Source: Sulfitobacter donghicola DSW-25 = KCTC 12864 = JCM 14565 (lineage in GTDB: Bacteria; Pseudomonadota; Alphaproteobacteria; Rhodobacterales; Rhodobacteraceae). From it: a DNA stretch of 64,000 nucleotides. The notes under the pieces were generated by a model, which saw only the letters and a program-made list of their open reading frames with translations, searched no databases and had not been told where the DNA came from. The translations under genes were made by a program, and so were the position numbers. The stretch lies in the NCBI RefSeq assembly GCF_000622405.1, contig NZ_JASF01000005.1:2976001-3040000 (forward strand), read 5' to 3'. This document shows, one piece after another, positions 25,509-34,731 of this stretch; the stretch's first letter is position 1, and each line of letters begins with the position of its first letter.

Positions 25509-25805
25509 CTAGGCCCAACCGTCGTTCGCAATCAGGGCTTTTAGGCGTTCGCGATCATATTCTGCGTCGATACGGGCGGCTTCGGCATCCGCGGCGGCTG
25601 CGTCGTCACCCTCAACGGTGACGGGGGCCGCTTTGCGCCACTCTGCCAGATAAGCATCTGTATCTTCTGCACCCACCTTCATCGCGGCGCGATCAATGGC
25701 TTGTTCAAACCGTTCTGGCAAAATGCGTTTTTGGCCACGACGGCCTTTGCCAACGATAACCTGCGCAGGAATATCCCGCCAATATACGATCACAACTTCG
25801 GCCAT
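25509..25805 (-). CDS. small 'virulence factor' family protein (PF13769-like)
   Basis: A 98-residue protein starting AEVVIVYWRDIPAQVIVGKG, the pattern of the small family labelled Virulence_fact (PF13769). The label comes from an early annotation and says little; in alphaproteobacteria the family sits beside MetF-like and pterin-binding methyltransferase genes, as here. The C-terminal half is acidic and helical. It is the promoter-proximal gene of the triad, 36 bases before the reductase. I infer a support role in one-carbon transfer; no activity can be deduced. Confidence 0.75.
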   Translation of the reverse strand: MAEVVIVYWRDIPAQVIVGKGRRGQKRILPERFEQAIDRAAMKVGAEDTDAYLAEWRKAAPVTVEGDDAAAADAEAARIDAEYDRERLKALIANDGWA

Positions 25806-26071
25806 TCGCGATTCCTCCTGTGGTATATGGTGCTCTGTCCTCTTTATCGGATGCCTGTCACAGCCCGAATGACAATGACGACAAAATCAGCACCTTCCGC
25901 GACCTTTGCCTACACGATCGACGCCCGGACCGCACCAGTTGGGAAAGATCATAATCGGCATGAACATCTTGAGCTTAACTAAAAAAGGGCAGGGCAGATC
26001 GTTCGCGGGTCCTTGCGAAGTGCAGGGACAGGACGTATTGTCAGGGCAACTCGTAATGAAAGGCGCAAACC

Positions 26072-27193
26072 ATGGCGCCAAAGCGCTCCAAAGGTGCGGG
26101 CGCGCTCGAACGTAAACAAAAGACGGCTCTGAGCCCCGCGCCAGTTTCGTCCAGATCGAACGACCTATATGCGGCCCTTGATCTGGGCACAAATAGCTGT
26201 CGCATGTTGATCGCCCAGCCGAAAGGCGGGGGGTTTCATGTGGTGGATAGTTTCTCAAAGTCCGTGCAGCTAGGCGCGGGGTTAGAGAAGACCGGGCGTT
26301 TATCGCGCGGATCAATGGCGCGCACCATACAGGCGCTGCGCATTTGCCAGCAGAAACTGCGCCGTAACAAAGTGAAACGCATGCGCCTTGTCGCGACCGA
26401 AGCCTGCCGCCGTGCGTTGAACGGTGATGAGTTCATGCGCCGCGTGACCCGTGAAACGGGGCTAAAGCTGGATATCATCGCGCCAGAACAAGAGGCGCAG
26501 CTTGCCGTGATCTCTTGTGCGCCTTTGGTCAGCCAGAAAACGGAAAACCTTTTGGTTGTAGATATTGGCGGCGGCTCGACCGAGCTGGTCTGGATCGACA
26601 TCAGCCAAGTTCCCAAAAAGGATCGCGCGCAATCCATCATGCGGCTGCATAACGGGTTTGATCAGGCGCAATCTGATGTGCCTGCCGCGCGGGTGGTTGA
26701 CTGGATCAGTGTGCCGCTCGGTGTGGCGACCCTGCGCGACCAGTTTTCCGATGTAGAAGACGATGCCGCCCGTTTTGCCCTGATGAGCTGGTTCTTTGAG
26801 GAAAACCTCACCGATTTTACGCCCTACCAATCCGCACAACCTCAGGAGAGGTTCCAGATTGTTGGGACGTCAGGCACTGTAACAACTGTCGCGGCAAGTC
26901 ATTTGGGCCTGCGCCGGTATGATCGAACAAAGGTAGACGGGCTGCATATGACCAGCCAGCAAATCGACACTGTGATCCATCACTATCTGGCTTTGGGGCC
27001 AGAGGGGCGGCGGGTTGACCCCTGTATTGGCCATGACCGCGCTGCACTCATCATGTCGGGCGCTGCGATTTTGCAGGCCCTCATGCGGTGCTGGCCAACA
27101 GATCGGCTAAGTGTTGCGGATCGCGGTTTGCGCGAAGGTCTGCTATACGCACAAATGAGCGCGGATGGCGTGCTCGGAGAAGGAATGTTCTAA
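26072..27193 (+). CDS. Ppx/GppA-family exopolyphosphatase
   Basis: A 373-residue member of the ASKHA fold. The phosphate loops are visible as [14 protein letters not shown] (near residue 35) and [14 protein letters not shown] (near residue 165), with [12 protein letters not shown] between. Ppx/GppA enzymes hydrolyse polyphosphate or pppGpp. The protein lacks the long C-terminal HD-like domain of E. coli Ppx, as is usual in alphaproteobacteria. Its TAA overlaps the ATG of rlmE by one base (TAATG), so the two are coupled. Confidence 0.9.
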   Translation: MAPKRSKGAGALERKQKTALSPAPVSSRSNDLYAALDLGTNSCRMLIAQPKGGGFHVVDSFSKSVQLGAGLEKTGRLSRGSMARTIQALRICQQKLRRNKVKRMRLVATEACRRALNGDEFMRRVTRETGLKLDIIAPEQEAQLAVISCAPLVSQKTENLLVVDIGGGSTELVWIDISQVPKKDRAQSIMRLHNGFDQAQSDVPAARVVDWISVPLGVATLRDQFSDVEDDAARFALMSWFFEENLTDFTPYQSAQPQERFQIVGTSGTVTTVAASHLGLRRYDRTKVDGLHMTSQQIDTVIHHYLALGPEGRRVDPCIGHDRAALIMSGAAILQALMRCWPTDRLSVADRGLREGLLYAQMSADGVLGEGMF

Positions 27194-27930
27194 TGGGCAA
27201 GACGCCAACAGGTAAAAACACCTCGGGCCGCGGTCAGCGCGACCTAAAGGTAAAGGTGAAATCCGCACGCGGTCGCAAGCTTAGCTCGACCCGTTGGTTG
27301 CAGCGCCAGTTGAACGACCCCTACGTGAAACGCGCCAAGGCCGAAGGCTATCGCGGGCGCGCGGCGTTCAAGATTATGGAGCTGGACGACAAGTTCCGCT
27401 TTTTGTTGCCCGGCGCGCGGATTGTGGACCTCGGCGCGGCGCCGGGTGGTTGGTGTCAGGTTGCGGTCAAGCGCTCGAATATTTTGGGCGAAAAAGGCGG
27501 CAAGGCCGTGGGAACGATCCTTGCGGTTGATCTGCAGGAAATGGAGCCAATTGCAGGCTGTGAAATCCACCAGCTGGATTTTATGGAAGATGATGCGGAT
27601 TTGAAAGTAAAGGAATGGCTGGGCGGCAAGGCAGATGTAGTCATGTCAGATATGGCGGCCGCGTCGTCTGGGCACAAGCAAACCGACCACCTGCGCATCA
27701 TCGCCCTGTGTGAGGCCGCAGCCTATTTCGCCTTTGATGTTTTAGAAGAGGGCGGCACGTTTATTGCCAAGACCCTCGCAGGTGGTGCCGAAGGTGAATT
27801 GCAAAAGCTGCTAAAGCAACGATTCCGTAAAGTGGCCAACTTTAAACCCCCTTCAAGCCGCGCAGATAGTTCAGAGAAATTTGTTGTGGCGCGGGGATTT
27901 AAGGCAGATGTGCCTATGGATGACGCATAA
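27193..27930 (+). CDS. rlmE: 23S rRNA (uridine-2'-O-)-methyltransferase RlmE
   Basis: A 245-residue FtsJ/RrmJ-type methyltransferase. It starts with a basic segment, then [20 protein letters not shown], the SAM motif [14 protein letters not shown], and the [14 protein letters not shown] segment. RlmE methylates U2552 in the A-loop of 23S rRNA during late 50S assembly. The start at 27193 shares its A with the ppx stop (TAATG); a longer frame upstream runs inside ppx and is not real. The N-terminus is somewhat longer than in E. coli. Confidence 0.94.
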   Translation: MGKTPTGKNTSGRGQRDLKVKVKSARGRKLSSTRWLQRQLNDPYVKRAKAEGYRGRAAFKIMELDDKFRFLLPGARIVDLGAAPGGWCQVAVKRSNILGEKGGKAVGTILAVDLQEMEPIAGCEIHQLDFMEDDADLKVKEWLGGKADVVMSDMAAASSGHKQTDHLRIIALCEAAAYFAFDVLEEGGTFIAKTLAGGAEGELQKLLKQRFRKVANFKPPSSRADSSEKFVVARGFKADVPMDDA

Positions 27931-28022
27931 GAAATCCTTGTTTTTAGGCCATGACGTTCTTGTGATCTATAGTTGAACCAGAATGACTTGCCTCATTCCA
28001 TTCGATCGTTCACATCTCAGGA

Positions 28023-28736
28023 ATGGAATTTGTTTTTGCATATCTCGCGGGTCTGCTGACCCTTATCAATCCCTGCGTATTGCCGGTATTGCCCATTGTA
28101 TTGGTGAGCGCGCTAAACGCGAACCGGTATGGACCTATAGCCCTTGCTGCGGGGATGAGCCTGTCGTTCGTCGTCTTTGGCGTTTTAGTGACGGCCTTCG
28201 GGGCCAGCATCGGCTTGACACAAGAAAAACTCGCCCAGATAGGCGCGGCCTTTATGATCGTGTTTGGCATCGTTTTATTGGTGCCCAAATTGGCGCATCG
28301 GTTCGAGGCCGCAACAGCAGGGATGGCCGCGCGCGCCGACAGCTCGATTGGGCGCGTTGATGATGGCGGGCTTAAGGGCCAGTTTATGGGCGGTATCCTT
28401 TTGGGCGCTGTTTGGTCGCCCTGTATCGGCCCAACCTTGGGCGGTGCAATCGCGCTGGCATCCCAAGGCAGCAACCTTGGCTATACCACCTTTATCATGG
28501 CCTTCTTTGCCCTTGGCGTTTCAACCCTGATCATCGTGTTGGGTCTGGGGGCGCGCGAAGCAATCCGGAAAAAAGCGCAGATGCTGCGCGGCCTTGCGGC
28601 ACGATCCAAACCGATCTTGGGTGTCACATTCCTAGCGGTCGGATTGATGCTCTACTTTAAACTCAACCACTATATCGAGGCATGGGCGCTAGATGTCATG
28701 CCAATCTGGCTTCAGGATCTTTCTGTCGCCCTATAA
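28023..28736 (+). CDS. CcdA/DsbD-type membrane thiol transporter
   Basis: A 237-residue protein with six membrane segments. Two conserved cysteines lie in INPCVLPVLP (start of the first helix) and WSPCIGPTLGG, the arrangement of CcdA, which carries reducing power from cytosolic thioredoxin across the inner membrane. It is followed 16 bases later by a Tat-type periplasmic thioredoxin-like gene, its likely electron acceptor. The pair may serve cytochrome c maturation or periplasmic disulfide reduction. Confidence 0.9.
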   Translation: MEFVFAYLAGLLTLINPCVLPVLPIVLVSALNANRYGPIALAAGMSLSFVVFGVLVTAFGASIGLTQEKLAQIGAAFMIVFGIVLLVPKLAHRFEAATAGMAARADSSIGRVDDGGLKGQFMGGILLGAVWSPCIGPTLGGAIALASQGSNLGYTTFIMAFFALGVSTLIIVLGLGAREAIRKKAQMLRGLAARSKPILGVTFLAVGLMLYFKLNHYIEAWALDVMPIWLQDLSVAL

Positions 28737-28751
28737 CTCAGGAGAACTAAG

Positions 28752-29156
28752 ATGACGATGAACCGACGCACTTTTGTTGCTACAGCCGCTGCTATGGGTA
28801 TCCTTCCTGCCGCTGCATCTGCTGCCGGATTTATAACCTACAAACCTGGTGTTATTCAGGCGGCATTGGACGAGGGCAAGACAGTGTTTGTCGACTACTC
28901 GGCAACATGGTGTGGCACCTGCAAACGTCAGGCCCGTGTTATTGACGGCCTTCGCGCGGCAAGCGGTAAATACGATGCGGCGATGACCTTTGTAAAAGTT
29001 GACTGGGACGATTACGGCACGCACGAAGTATCGACTTCCCGCCAAATCCCGCGCCGTTCGACCCTGTTGGTTCTACGCGGTGACAAAGAGCTGGGCCGCA
29101 TCGTTGCGGGCACATCCGAAAGCGACATCAAAGCGTTGATGGACAAGGGCCTGTAA
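28752..29156 (+). CDS. periplasmic thioredoxin-family protein
   Basis: A 134-residue protein with a Tat-like signal (NRRTFVATAAAMGILPAAAS, twin arginine) and a thioredoxin fold carrying the active site WCGTC (Cys54, Cys57). The cis-proline loop is IPRRST. It is probably exported and kept reduced by the CcdA-like protein encoded just upstream. CAGGAGAA lies before the ATG. It resembles the thioredoxin domains that follow ccdA in other roseobacters. Substrate unknown. Confidence 0.88.
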   Translation: MTMNRRTFVATAAAMGILPAAASAAGFITYKPGVIQAALDEGKTVFVDYSATWCGTCKRQARVIDGLRAASGKYDAAMTFVKVDWDDYGTHEVSTSRQIPRRSTLLVLRGDKELGRIVAGTSESDIKALMDKGL

Positions 29157-29205
29157 TTCAAAGGCTTAGTTCATCCGAAATCGGTTTTGAACGTATGATT
29201 TAGGG

Positions 29206-29235
29206 AAAGGCTGCGTCATCTGGCGCGGCCTTTTT
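29206..29235 (+). terminator. Rho-independent terminator after the thioredoxin gene
   Basis: AAAGGCTGCG and CGCGGCCTTT pair over 10 bp (one T-G) around an 8-base loop, followed by TTTTT. It marks the end of the core operon about 40 bp before the genomic-island edge. Confidence 0.85.
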
Positions 29236-29273
29236 CCATTCCAGATGAGCTTTCAAGCATTTCAGTGGAAAAG

Positions 29274-29287
29274 TGGCGGAGAGACAG
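29274..29287. other. distal attachment site (att), 14-bp direct repeat
   Basis: TGGCGGAGAGACAG, identical and in the same orientation to 44049-44062 at the tRNA-Ser(CGA) 3' end. It sits 39 bases after the thioredoxin-gene terminator, just where core sequence gives way to IS debris. Confidence 0.8.
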
Positions 29288-29349
29288 TCCTTTCGCAGGA
29301 TTTCAAGAAGGAGGTAAAATCTATATTTAACAACAATATACTACAAGAT

Positions 29350-30090
29350 AAGACTTTCGCCCCGCGTAGCGACTTGTGTAGCAGTTATGGGTTCTACGAT
29401 TATGGCAATGAGAAGTCCACTTCGATACCTAAGCCATCTCGATTGAAGTCGCCGACCCGCGAGCTAAACCTGCATGAGGTTCATCGACCATGTATGGTTA
29501 GGGACTTCCTACGCTGCTAGCGCCTCTAGCTTGGGCCGTTTCAACCGCTTAAATTTCTAGAGACGAAGGTTCAGCTCCAACTCGCAGTAGCTTCAGTACA
29601 CGCGCCCATCGTACCATTCATAGCCTTTTACATCGCGTAGATACAAAATGCACAAAAACCTAAGCCCGATTCCTTGTAATTGGCCATCTGGCCCACCAAC
29701 CGTTCCACTATCTCTGAATTCTCATCGTCGAACCTACGCTAGTAACGGTAGCACGTCTCGCTGATTTCAAAAGTACGGCACGCTTACGCGACGCTGCCCT
29801 GTTTTGTCTTCACTAAGCTTGCAGTCGCCTCGCGTTTCTGAGACGGCTTCAATATTTATTCTATGGGCCTCTTCAGTACGTCGTACTTCATGCTCATACC
29901 CACATAGATGGGATTTTGACAACGGTTTTCCGCTTCCATCGCTTTCACTTGCAAAACCATCAACGCTTCCATGTCACCAAACCTTCTTGCATGCCACTAA
30001 TAAAAGCTCGCGCTGCTCATCCCATGTTCGCCGCGTAGCTCAAAAACCGGCATACTACTTTCGATCGACTTCGAAATACTTCCATATTCT
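29350..30090 (-). pseudogene. IS3-D: decayed IS3-family orfA/orfB remnant
   Basis: Read on the minus strand, fragments of an IS3-family transposase line up in order across several stops and frame changes. The orfA part has GMSSASFY and MEAENRC (near 29950). The orfB part has ACRTFEISETCYRY and RRFDDENSEIVERLVGQMAN (near 29750-29690), then a DFNRDGLGIEVDFSLP segment near 29430. The DDE core is incomplete and the 3' end is missing. This is the oldest-looking IS in the island and the piece nearest its left edge. Boundaries are approximate. Confidence 0.75.
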
Positions 30091-30096
30091 GGGAGA

Positions 30097-30273
30097 TTAG
30101 CTGACCACATTGAAAACGGGGCAATTTTGTTTTGACGTTGAACTTGCCATCAACTCAGAGTACGCGGCAAATTCAGCATCCAAGAGAGCTTCTGTCGTTT
30201 TGAAGAGTTTATTGCGCTCGGAGAATTCAATCATGTCCCGCAATACGTCTATCACCCATTCGTTTTTTTTCAT
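30097..30273 (-). CDS. small hypothetical protein
   Basis: A 58-residue frame starting KKNEWVIDVLRDMIEFSERN, followed by a helical, acidic segment with LLDAEFAAYSEL. AAAGGA lies 8 bases before the ATG, which favours translation. It resembles small conserved roseobacter proteins of unknown role that I cannot name with certainty. It sits between IS3-D and IS3-A, so it is one of the few non-IS genes in the left part of the island. Confidence 0.5.
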   Translation of the reverse strand: MKKNEWVIDVLRDMIEFSERNKLFKTTEALLDAEFAAYSELMASSTSKQNCPVFNVVS

Positions 30274-30349
30274 TCTCAATTTCCTTTCGATTCCCAACCT
30301 ACAACTTGGAATAATGCGATTAACAGACCATTAACGTCATCTATTTTTT

Positions 30350-30996
30350 GAAGTGGTCCTGCTTTTTGGGACAGGCTTGCGGCTTGGGTAAGGTGCATCT
30401 GGTTTGTGTTCATGCCGCTTTTCGCATGTCCGCTTGGGTGAAGTATGCTGTGTCGGGTGAGAGTTGGTCCTGGTTTTCCAACCAGTTTACGACCTTGTTA
30501 AGGTGGATCAGGGTTTCATGTCAGGCCGCTAATCTTACTGGTTCTGTTTGGCTCGCATAGGCCTCGTTGGGGGGCAAGATGCCGTGGGTCGAGTGCGGGC
30601 GTTCGGCGTTGTTGTAAGTCAGCCATTTTCCGATAACAGCCTTGGCCTCCGAGCCGCGCTCGAAGGCATGGAGGTACACGCATTCATACTTCAAAGAGCG
30701 CCACAGGCGTTCGATCATCCTGTTGTCGATCCAGCGCCCTTTCCCATCCATGCTGATCTTGATCTCCGGCGTACCGTGTTCGGCCAGCACCTCTTTTAGA
30801 GCTTCAACGCTGAAGTCCGCGTCCATGCTGCTGGACAGCCGCCAAGCCAGCACTTTGCGGCTGAACCAGCCCATGATCGCCACAAGATACAGAAAGCCCC
30901 GACACATCGGGATGTAGGTAATATCCGCACACCAGACCTGGTTTGGATGGTCGATCACGACATCTTTCAAAAGACATGGCCATATCTTGTGCTGCG
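30350..30996 (-). pseudogene. IS3-A: 3' part of IS3-family transposase, split by IS3-B
   Basis: The C-terminal half of an orfB integrase core. It has HPNQVWCADITYIPM (first Asp), then jumps from LAEHGTPE to IKISMDGKGRWIDN and ERLWRSLKYE (the Glu). About 24 residues that normally hold the NTDQGSQFT segment with the second catalytic Asp are missing in frame, so it cannot be active. The terminus TGAAGTGGTCC at 30350-30360 is its right end. The open frame extends to 31060, but its first 21 codons are the inserted end of IS3-B. The missing N-terminal part lies at 33695-33835. Confidence 0.85.
30994..30996. repeat. target-site duplication, left copy (GCG)
   Basis: GCG directly before the IS3-B terminus TGGACCTGTC; the same GCG follows the right terminus at 33692-33694. 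Removing IS3-B and one GCG rejoins the IS3-A frame as KHP-QHKIWP. Confidence 0.85.
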
Positions 30997-31044
30997 TGGA
31001 CCTGTCGCGGTTTGATGCCGCTCCTTTGATAGCATTTACAGCAT

Positions 31045-32460
31045 GTATGGATGCCCCCATTGGTGCAAGAGATTTCTGAACGGTTTAAGCGTGTGATCGG
31101 ATGCGGTCATGTATCAGGCCTCATGTTGCGGCGAATAATACAGCCGTGGGCCGGTATGGCGATGCGCGAACCAAAGACAGATCAACAAATCGAGCTCATT
31201 GGCTCCTGCAGTAAAACTGTTTTGTCTGGTTCGGATCTTTCCGATCATTTTCCCTTACTGTTCATCGATCTCCTCACACGCTCAAGTCCCGGATTTTGAT
31301 TTCTGCCGCATTGCGTTCACGCCATCATCGCCGGGTTTTGGTAGTCCTCTTGTTTCGTCACCATGGCCCACAGGCCGCGAGCCATTTTATTCGCTAATGC
31401 AACGGCGACCAGCATACGGGGTTTGCGTTCCAACATGGAGATTAACCAACCGTTATGTGGCTTTCCGAAGCGCTCAACGGCCTGCAGAACAGCCATTGCT
31501 CCAGATATCAGCAGCCGTCGAATGTCACGCTGGCCCATTTTTGATGTCTTACCAAGGCGAGGCCTGCCGCCCGTCGAGGTCTGCTTGGGAACCAAACCCA
31601 GCCATGCGGCAAAATCCCGACCTCGGCGAAAGCAGTTCAGGTCAGGCGCAAAGGTTTCTATGGCCAAAGCCGTGATTGGCCCCACGCCCGGCATGGTCTG
31701 GGCACGACGTGCCGCTTCAGCTTCTTTGGCGGCACCCTTCATCTGTCGATCCAATGCTGCAATCTGAGCACTGAGGTCTTCAATCTGGACGATATATACT
31801 TTGGCGAGTTCTCGAACGCCTGCCGGCAAGCCAACGGTCTCATCCGTTACCGCATCGGCCAAACGTTTAACCTGAATAGCGCCTTGTGGTGCAACAACGC
31901 CGTGCTCAGCTAGATGGCCACGCAATGCGTTGATTGTTTGGGTGCGCTGACCGACAAACATTTGTCGTGTGCGAAACAGCATGGCACGTGCCTGCTGGGC
32001 TTCGGACTTGAGTTCTACAAACCGCATGGTCGGTCGTGATGCCGCTTCAACGATGGCTTCGGCGTCCGCAACATCGTTTTTTTGCCGTTTGACGAAAGGC
32101 TTCACATAGTTTGGTGCAATCAATCGCACGGTATGTCCAAGCTTCTCGAACTGGCGGCCCCAGCTATGCGCAGTCGCACACGCCTCCATCGCAACGATGC
32201 AGGCGGATTGTTGGCTCATAAACGCAAGACGCTGAATACGTGTCAGTTTTTTACGAAAAACAACTGTTCCATTGGCGCAAGCCCCGTGAAGTTGAAACAC
32301 ACGCTTTGCAAGGTCTATGCCGATTATGGCGACTTCTGACATGGATACTCTCCCTTTGTTGATGCTTTCTGAAACACCACATTGGCACACTACGATGCCG
32401 GTTGGTCGGGGGCATCCACGCCATCAACAAAGGAGACTGACTATGCCCCGCCCGGCAGGG
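31045..32460 (-). mobile_element. IS110-family (IS1111-like) element, approximate limits
   Basis: An insertion between the IS3-B left end and its orfA. Inverted copies GGATGCCCCC (31049-31058) and GGGGGCATCC (32408-32417) are near the two edges. Subterminal inverted repeats like this are a feature of the IS1111 subgroup. The exact ends and any target duplication cannot be fixed by eye. Confidence 0.65.
31317..32342 (-). CDS. IS110-family transposase
   Basis: A 341-residue DEDD transposase. The N-terminal RuvC-like part shows IIGIDLAKRVFQLHGA (Asp), VAMEACATAH (Glu) and KNDVADAEAI (Asp pair). The C-terminal transposase_20 part has TMPGVGPITALAIETFAPDL and the serine region FAAWLGLVPKQ. The start was set at SEVAIIG because GGGAGAG precedes that ATG; the open frame has 16 more codons upstream. 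It appears intact and may still be active. It sits inside IS3-B. Confidence 0.93.
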   Translation of the reverse strand: MSEVAIIGIDLAKRVFQLHGACANGTVVFRKKLTRIQRLAFMSQQSACIVAMEACATAHSWGRQFEKLGHTVRLIAPNYVKPFVKRQKNDVADAEAIVEAASRPTMRFVELKSEAQQARAMLFRTRQMFVGQRTQTINALRGHLAEHGVVAPQGAIQVKRLADAVTDETVGLPAGVRELAKVYIVQIEDLSAQIAALDRQMKGAAKEAEAARRAQTMPGVGPITALAIETFAPDLNCFRRGRDFAAWLGLVPKQTSTGGRPRLGKTSKMGQRDIRRLLISGAMAVLQAVERFGKPHNGWLISMLERKPRMLVAVALANKMARGLWAMVTKQEDYQNPAMMA

Positions 32461-32799
32461 TTATGCGAAGCATGATCCCGAGAGGGGACTGAAACGGACG
32501 GACGAATTCCGCGCTGATGCGGTGCGTATCGAGCTGACAAGTGGGCTTACGCGCAAGCAGGTGGCTGATGATCCATTGCCCGACAGGGTATTGCGCAGCA
32601 ATGTCTCGAAAGGGTGGGTGTCGGCATGTCGACGCTGAACAAATGGATCACCGCGCATCGAGACACTGATGTGGTGTCGAAAGAAGATTTAGATCTCGCC
32701 AAAGAGAATGACCGACTTCGACGCGAGATCAAACTCCTCAAGGAGGAGAGGGAAATTCTAAAAAAGGCCACCCAGTTCTTTGTGGGCCTAAAGCAATGA
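32461..32799 (+). pseudogene. IS3-B orfA, truncated and frameshifted
   Basis: The frame YAKHDPERGLKRTDEFRA..TSGLTRKQVADD starts without a start codon at the IS110 edge. After GATGAT (32568-32573) an extra segment of about 43 bases shifts it into an early stop. The expected continuation GVGMSTLNKW resumes in another frame at about 32622 and runs to the leucine-zipper-like end LKEEREILKKATQFF. A6G (32760-32766) at the end is the usual slippage site for making OrfAB. OrfA is therefore broken twice. Confidence 0.8.
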
Positions 32800-33653
32800 G
32801 ATTTAGGTTTGTCGAAGAACACAGGTCCAGCTTTCCAGCCAATCGGTTGTGCGAGGTTGTTGGCGTCAGCTCACGTGGTTTGCGTGCGTTCCGCAGCCGT
32901 CCAGCCAGCCGCAGACAGCGGTCTGATTTGATCACGTTGGCCCATATCAAAGAACAATCCCGCCTCAGTTTGGGCAGCTATGGTCGACCACGCATGACGG
33001 AAGAGCTGAAAGAGATCGGCTTGGATGTTGGCCATCGTCGTGTTGGTCGTTTGATGCGGCAGAACCGCATATCAGTGGTCAGAACCCGCAAACACAAGGT
33101 GACAACGGATAGCGAGCACAAGTTCAACATCGCGCCCAATCTGTTAGATCGTGACTTCATGGCAGATGCACCAAACCAGAAATGGGCTGGCGACATTAGT
33201 TATATTTGGACACGCGAGGGTTGGCTTTATCTGGCAGTGATCCTGGATCTGCACTCAAGGCGTGTGATCGGCTGGGCCGTGAGCAATCGGATGAAACGTG
33301 ATCTGGCGATCCGGGCGTTGAACATGGCCATCGCGTTCCGGCAACCGCCCAAAGGCTGTGTCCATCACTCGGATCGCGGAAGCCAATATTGTTCACACGA
33401 CTATCAGAAGATCCTGCGCCAGCACGGGTTCAAGGTGTCGATGTCTGGGAAGGGCAATTGCTATGATAATGCCGCCATCGAGACCTTCTTCAAGACGATC
33501 AAAGCAGAACTGATCTGGCGGCATCCTTGGGAGACACGACGAAAGGCCGGGGTCGCAATCTTCGAATACATCAATGGCTTCTACAATCCACGCCGCCGCC
33601 ACTCAGCACTGGGCTGGAAAAGCCCCGTCGCATTCGAACGAAAGGTGGCTTAA
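32796..33653 (+). CDS. IS3-family transposase OrfB (IS3-B)
   Basis: A 285-residue integrase-core protein with an HTH_21 segment (SYGRPRMTEELKEIGLDVGH) and a complete DDE triad: Asp in WAGDISYIWT, Asp in HHSDRGSQYCS and Glu in NAAIETFFKTIKAE. It overlaps the orfA frame by four bases. Normally it is translated as an OrfAB fusion by -1 slippage at A6G; with orfA damaged, the element is probably not self-mobile. Confidence 0.92.
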   Translation: MRFRFVEEHRSSFPANRLCEVVGVSSRGLRAFRSRPASRRQRSDLITLAHIKEQSRLSLGSYGRPRMTEELKEIGLDVGHRRVGRLMRQNRISVVRTRKHKVTTDSEHKFNIAPNLLDRDFMADAPNQKWAGDISYIWTREGWLYLAVILDLHSRRVIGWAVSNRMKRDLAIRALNMAIAFRQPPKGCVHHSDRGSQYCSHDYQKILRQHGFKVSMSGKGNCYDNAAIETFFKTIKAELIWRHPWETRRKAGVAIFEYINGFYNPRRRHSALGWKSPVAFERKVA

Positions 33654-33694
33654 ACGAGCACTTGGAGCGGCACTAAAGCGTGACAGGTCCAGCG

Positions 33695-33835
33695 GGTGCT
33701 TTTTGCTCGTGTTGGGCTCTTGGTAGATCGGCACCAGCCTTATGAGACGAATCAGGCGACGCACACGATGTCGACCGCATCTATGGTTGTTGCGCTTCAT
33801 AAAGCGGGCCATCTGGCGTGACCCGTACCAAGGCG
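33695..33835 (-). pseudogene. IS3-A: N-terminal part of the split transposase
   Basis: On the minus strand this reads ETPWYGSRQMARFMK, then GRHRVRRLIRLIRLVPIYQE and NTSKKHP, the start of the orfB protein whose remainder lies at 30350-30996. The sequence breaks exactly at the GCG duplication beside IS3-B. At the other side it runs directly into IS3-C, so the orfA of IS3-A is lost. Confidence 0.8.
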
Positions 33836-34590
33836 TTTCAGCGAAGAACAGATAATCGGGATACTGAAGGAGCATCAGGCAGGGCTTGGCGCGAAGGAGC
33901 TGTGCCGCAAGCATGACGTGAGCGATGCGACGTTTTATAAATGGCGGTCCAAATATGGCGGTATGGAAGTATCGGAGGCCAAGCGACTGAAGGCGCTGGA
34001 GGTTGTGGATGCCAAACTGAAGAAGCTGCTGGCTGAGCAAATGATGGATGTGTCGACGCTCAAGGAGATGTTGGGAAAAAAACTTTTGAGGCCCGGTTCA
34101 CGCAAAAGGGCAGTGACCTGGGCCATGACGGAGAAGCAATACAATCAAAAGCGGGCCTGCGCCTTGGCTGGGGGCGATCCGCGTGTTTATCGGCGGGCGT
34201 CGTAGCGCTCATCGGATATTGACCTGCGAGACCGATTGAAGGAGCTGTCATCTGAACGGCGTCGTTTTGGATACCGGCGACTGCACATCCTGCTCAAACG
34301 TGAAGGCTGGGCGGTGAACTGGAAGAAGCTGTATCGGATCTACCGCGAAGAAGGACTAACTGTCCGCAAACGAGGCGGTCGCAAGCGCGCTGTGGGCACC
34401 CGAGCGCCGATGGCGATCCCGCAGGGGCCAAACCAACGGTGGTCGCTCGACTTTGCACCCGACAGCCTGTTTTGCGGTCGTCGCTTCGGCATTCTGAACG
34501 TGATCGACGACTTCAGTCGCGAATGTTTGGCTGCCGTGGTCGACACATCGCTCTCAGGTGACCGTGTGGGGCGGGAGCAGGTCATAAGGT
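33836..34590 (+). pseudogene. IS3-C: truncated IS3-family element with fused orfA-orfB
   Basis: The frame begins RFSEEQIIGILKEHQAG without its normal start and continues through WRSKYGGMEVSEAKRLKAL (orfA). At 34076-34082 a run of seven A joins orfA to orfB in one frame. An in-frame TAG (34203-34205) interrupts orfB; beyond it SSERRRFGYRRLHILLKREG and RWSLDFAPDS, then IDDFSRECLAAVVDTSLSG follow. The copy stops there, so the last third, including the catalytic Glu, is missing. It is truncated at both ends and inactive. Confidence 0.85.
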
Positions 34591-34731
34591 AATCCCCCCC
34601 TTACAAGGAAAATTAGAATCGAACTTCGGTCAAAACGGGGGAGAAGTCCACATTCCCGACAATATGTCGCCGCTCAGCCAACTATAGCGACCGGCAATTA
34701 TCTCTCAACGTGACGATGTTAGGAGATCGAG

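Larger units (their letters stand above)
30997..33691 (+). mobile_element. IS3-B: IS3-family element, itself interrupted by an IS110-type element
   Basis: Terminal inverted repeats TGGACCTGTC...GACAGGTCCA, with 24 of the first 28 bases matching between the ends, flanked by GCG duplications. The TG...CA ends and 3-bp duplication are typical of IS3 elements. It is inserted in IS3-A and carries an IS110-type element in its own left part; orfA is damaged, while orfB is intact. Confidence 0.9.

Noticed and set aside
24504..25544. 346-codon plus-strand frame
   Set aside because: Shadow of the MetF-like gene; the composition is unlike a protein (high Cys, His, Arg) and there is no motif.
29245..29520. 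91-codon plus-strand frame over the island edge
   Set aside because: It spans the att site and antisense IS3-D debris, so it cannot be an old gene; no motif.
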